From UBA2031 sp037189985 (GTDB lineage Bacteria > Pseudomonadota > Gammaproteobacteria > Pseudomonadales > Moraxellaceae), in the NCBI GenBank assembly GCA_037189985.1, contig JBBCJX010000024.1, positions 124,001-188,000 on the forward strand: a stretch of DNA of 64,000 nucleotides, written 5' to 3'. Shown in pieces: positions 60,026-64,000 of the stretch. Below the pieces are notes generated by a model. The model saw only the letters and a list, made by a program, of their open reading frames with translations. It did not search any database and was not told where the DNA came from. Every line of letters starts with the position of its first letter. Position 1 is the stretch's first letter. Both the position numbers and the translations under genes were made by a program.

Positions 60026-61108
60026 ATGTCAGTCACCCGACTGGAGATTGCCCATGTGCGTAATCTCCAGTCTGTTTCCCTCCTCCCCCACCCCTTCCTG
60101 AACTTGCTGGCTGGCCCCAATGGCAGTGGCAAGACTTCCGTTCTTGAAGCATTGCACCTGTTGGGACTCGGCCGATCCTTTCGCTCTGGCCGGGCACGTC
60201 GCTTGGTGCATGACGATCACACGACCTGCACCGTCTTTGCGGGGTTTGCCGACAGTGGGCATGCCGGTATCCAGCGTGGCGCCAATGGGGATACTGCCCT
60301 GAAGCTGGACGGACGTTCGCAGATAACACTGGCTGAACTGGCACAACGCCTGCCTTTGGCCCTGTTGGATCCTGAATCCATGGACTTGTTGGATACGGGG
60401 TCCAAACCTCGGCGCGCGCTTCTGGATTGGGGAGTGTTCCACGTGGAACATCGCTTCTATCCCGTATGGCAGCGTTACCAGCGTGCGCTCAAGCAAAGGA
60501 ATTCCCTGCTCAGATCGGGTAGTATTGGCCGCTTGGAATCAGCCGCCTGGAACCGAGAGCTTTCGGAGTCAGCGCAGCAGCTTCACTCCTTCCGTAGCAA
60601 TTACCTCAGTCGCTGGCAGCCTGCGTGGGAAGCCAGGATGAAGGGGTTTTTGCCCGATGTGGAGTTGAGCCTGGAGTACCTGCCGGGCTGGGATGCTGAT
60701 CTCTCGCTGGAAGAGCTGCTGGCAGAGAGTTGGGAACGTGATCTTGAGAGAGGCCATACACAGACCGGCCCTCATCGGGCTGATCTGCGGGTAAAGCGGG
60801 GAACTGCTCCGGCAGATGAAGTGCTTTCCCGAGGACAAAAGAAACTGGTGGTTTGTGCTTTGCGATTGTCACAGGTGGGCCTTCTTCAGGAAGATGGCCG
60901 TGATTGCGTACTGCTGGTGGATGATCTGGCCTCCGAGCTGGACGCCGGGGCCAGGCGCCGATTGATTGATTATCTGGCGGCATCAGGAGCACAGGTGTTT
61001 ATCACCTGCATTGAGCCTGAGGCAGTGGAACCGATGCTTAAGGATGGCAAACAGGGCTACAGGATGTTCCACGTGGAACATGGAGTCGTCAGGGAAGTAA
61101 CAGCATAA
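60026..61108 (+). CDS. recF: DNA replication and repair protein RecF
   Basis: SMC-like ATPase that guides RecA loading at gaps, 360 residues. Walker A is AGPNGSGKTSVLEALHLLG, the signature is LSRGQKKLVVCALRLSQ and Walker B is VLLVDDLASELD. Unusually the peptide FHVEH occurs twice, near residue 139 and near residue 349, each encoded by a perfect parS 16-mer. The second falls in the C-terminal tail. ATG at 60026. Confidence 0.97.
   Translation: MSVTRLEIAHVRNLQSVSLLPHPFLNLLAGPNGSGKTSVLEALHLLGLGRSFRSGRARRLVHDDHTTCTVFAGFADSGHAGIQRGANGDTALKLDGRSQITLAELAQRLPLALLDPESMDLLDTGSKPRRALLDWGVFHVEHRFYPVWQRYQRALKQRNSLLRSGSIGRLESAAWNRELSESAQQLHSFRSNYLSRWQPAWEARMKGFLPDVELSLEYLPGWDADLSLEELLAESWERDLERGHTQTGPHRADLRVKRGTAPADEVLSRGQKKLVVCALRLSQVGLLQEDGRDCVLLVDDLASELDAGARRRLIDYLAASGAQVFITCIEPEAVEPMLKDGKQGYRMFHVEHGVVREVTA
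60435..60450. other. parS centromere site 1 (inside recF)
   Basis: TGTTCCACGTGGAACA, a perfect 16-bp palindrome identical to the Pseudomonas-type parS consensus, about 2.9 kb right of dnaA's start. ParB encoded at 39481 is the expected ligand. Confidence 0.93.
61065..61080. other. parS centromere site 2 (inside the 3' end of recF)
   Basis: A second exact TGTTCCACGTGGAACA, 630 bp from the first and in the same recF reading frame, so it also encodes FHVEH-type residues. Confidence 0.93.
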
Positions 61109-61202
61109 CCCTGCGACAGTAGTAAGACGCAGCAACAAAGTGACCGAATCCAGCCGTGGAGCGCGCAGGCGCAGCGGATTGCAGGACGTCCGGAGAGCAG
61201 AG

Positions 61203-63629
<2,427 letters not shown>

Positions 63630-63640
63630 CGGCCCATAAT

Positions 63641-63682
63641 TTATCCGGGTAATATTGATGAATTGAATATACCCGGGTAAAT
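63641..63682 (+). promoter_or_regulatory. Paired operator-like motif upstream of the DUF2239 gene
   Basis: TTATCCGGGTAAT (63641-63653) and ATACCCGGGTAAAT (63669-63682) share a TAYCCGGGTA core; the second core is a perfect 10-bp palindrome. The two are 28 bp apart centre to centre, nearly three helical turns, 30-70 nt before the ATG at 63714. The regulator is not identified. Confidence 0.5.
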
Positions 63683-63713
63683 TACGCCTTCATATCCTGA
63701 ATGAGGGCTCGTC

Positions 63714-64000
63714 ATGTCTCTTGCATTACTTGTCAGTGTCACGGCCTTCCGCGAGGGCCAGTGTCTGGCCACAGGTGCTTTGTCCGAAATCCTCCCTGGC
63801 TTGATGCGTCAGCAAGAGGAACATCCCCAGGCGCCCATTCTTGTTTTCAATGATGAAGATGGTCGTCTTCTCGAGACGGACCTGCGCGGCGATATCAACG
63901 ACCTTCTTGCACGACTGGCGCCGAAGTCGGAAACAGAAATACAGGGTGCCGATACTCACCGGGGGCCGGGTCGCCCACGTCTTGGTGTGGTCGCCCGCGA
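63714..64000 (+). CDS. DUF2239 family protein (partial, 3' end outside window)
   Basis: Ninety-five codons visible from ATG 63714. VSVTAFREGQCLATGALSEI, PILVFNDEDGRLLETDLRGD and GPGRPRLGVVARE match the DUF2239 family as I recall it. In that family GRPKLGVVAREVTLLPRHW is the hallmark, and the expected rest lies past the window edge. Function unknown. Likely controlled by the paired CCGGGTA motif upstream. Confidence 0.72.
   Translation, partial: MSLALLVSVTAFREGQCLATGALSEILPGLMRQQEEHPQAPILVFNDEDGRLLETDLRGDINDLLARLAPKSETEIQGADTHRGPGRPRLGVVAR

Overview
The window is about 64 kb of a gammaproteobacterial chromosome that spans the replication origin. The gene order gyrB-recF-dnaN-dnaA-(oriC)-rpmH-rnpA-yidD-yidC-mnmE...mnmG-rsmG-parA-parB...atpIBEFHAGDC...glmU-glmS is the Pseudomonas/Pseudomonadales arrangement. 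Also pointing that way are perfect TGTTCCACGTGGAACA parS sites, a Pseudomonas-like PstS and long PstC, and a Pseudomonas-type secreted lipase. The core genes are GC-rich. I cannot fix the genus from sequence reading alone.

Layout from left to right. (1) Positions 1-10.9 kb hold two different high-affinity phosphate ABC transporters. A Pseudomonas-type pstS-pstC-pstA set runs leftward off the window, and a complete pstS-pstC-pstA-pstB-phoU set runs rightward. They flank one acyl-CoA thioesterase gene, and each is preceded by a PHO-box-like sequence. (2) Positions 10.9-20.7 kb hold a lipoprotein alpha/beta hydrolase, a secreted triacylglycerol lipase divergent from an AraC-type regulator, a DUF3617 protein, UvrD, and a membrane PAS-PAS-GGDEF-EAL protein. 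(3) Positions 20.8-25.6 kb hold an AT-richer TonB-dependent siderophore receptor with a Fur-box-like site, then YbdD and CstA. (4) Positions 25.6-37 kb hold glmS, glmU, a methyltransferase that overlaps glmU, and the complete F1Fo ATP synthase operon, which has a REP-like palindromic element between atpA and atpG. (5) Positions 37-44 kb hold a small outer-membrane protein, a discoidin-like lipoprotein, a START-domain protein, parB, parA, rsmG and mnmG.

(6) Positions 44.0-52.95 kb hold a defence island wedged between mnmG and mnmE, whose products act as one complex. In transcription order it reads mrr-like endonuclease, hsdM, hsdS, KwaA-like membrane protein, KwaB-like (DUF4868) protein, hsdR. 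This is a type I restriction-modification operon with a two-gene Kiwa-type anti-phage module placed between hsdS and hsdR, tightly coupled to hsdS, with an Mrr-family enzyme in front. It is the most interesting part of the window.

(7) Positions 53-64 kb hold mnmE, yidC, yidD, rnpA, rpmH, oriC with DnaA boxes and an AT-rich stretch, then dnaA, dnaN, recF (carrying two perfect parS sites inside its coding sequence), gyrB and the start of a DUF2239 gene behind a paired operator-like motif.

Genes left of oriC from uvrD onward are mostly on the minus strand and genes right of it on the plus strand, so most are co-oriented with replication. No tRNA, rRNA, CRISPR array or insertion sequence was seen.
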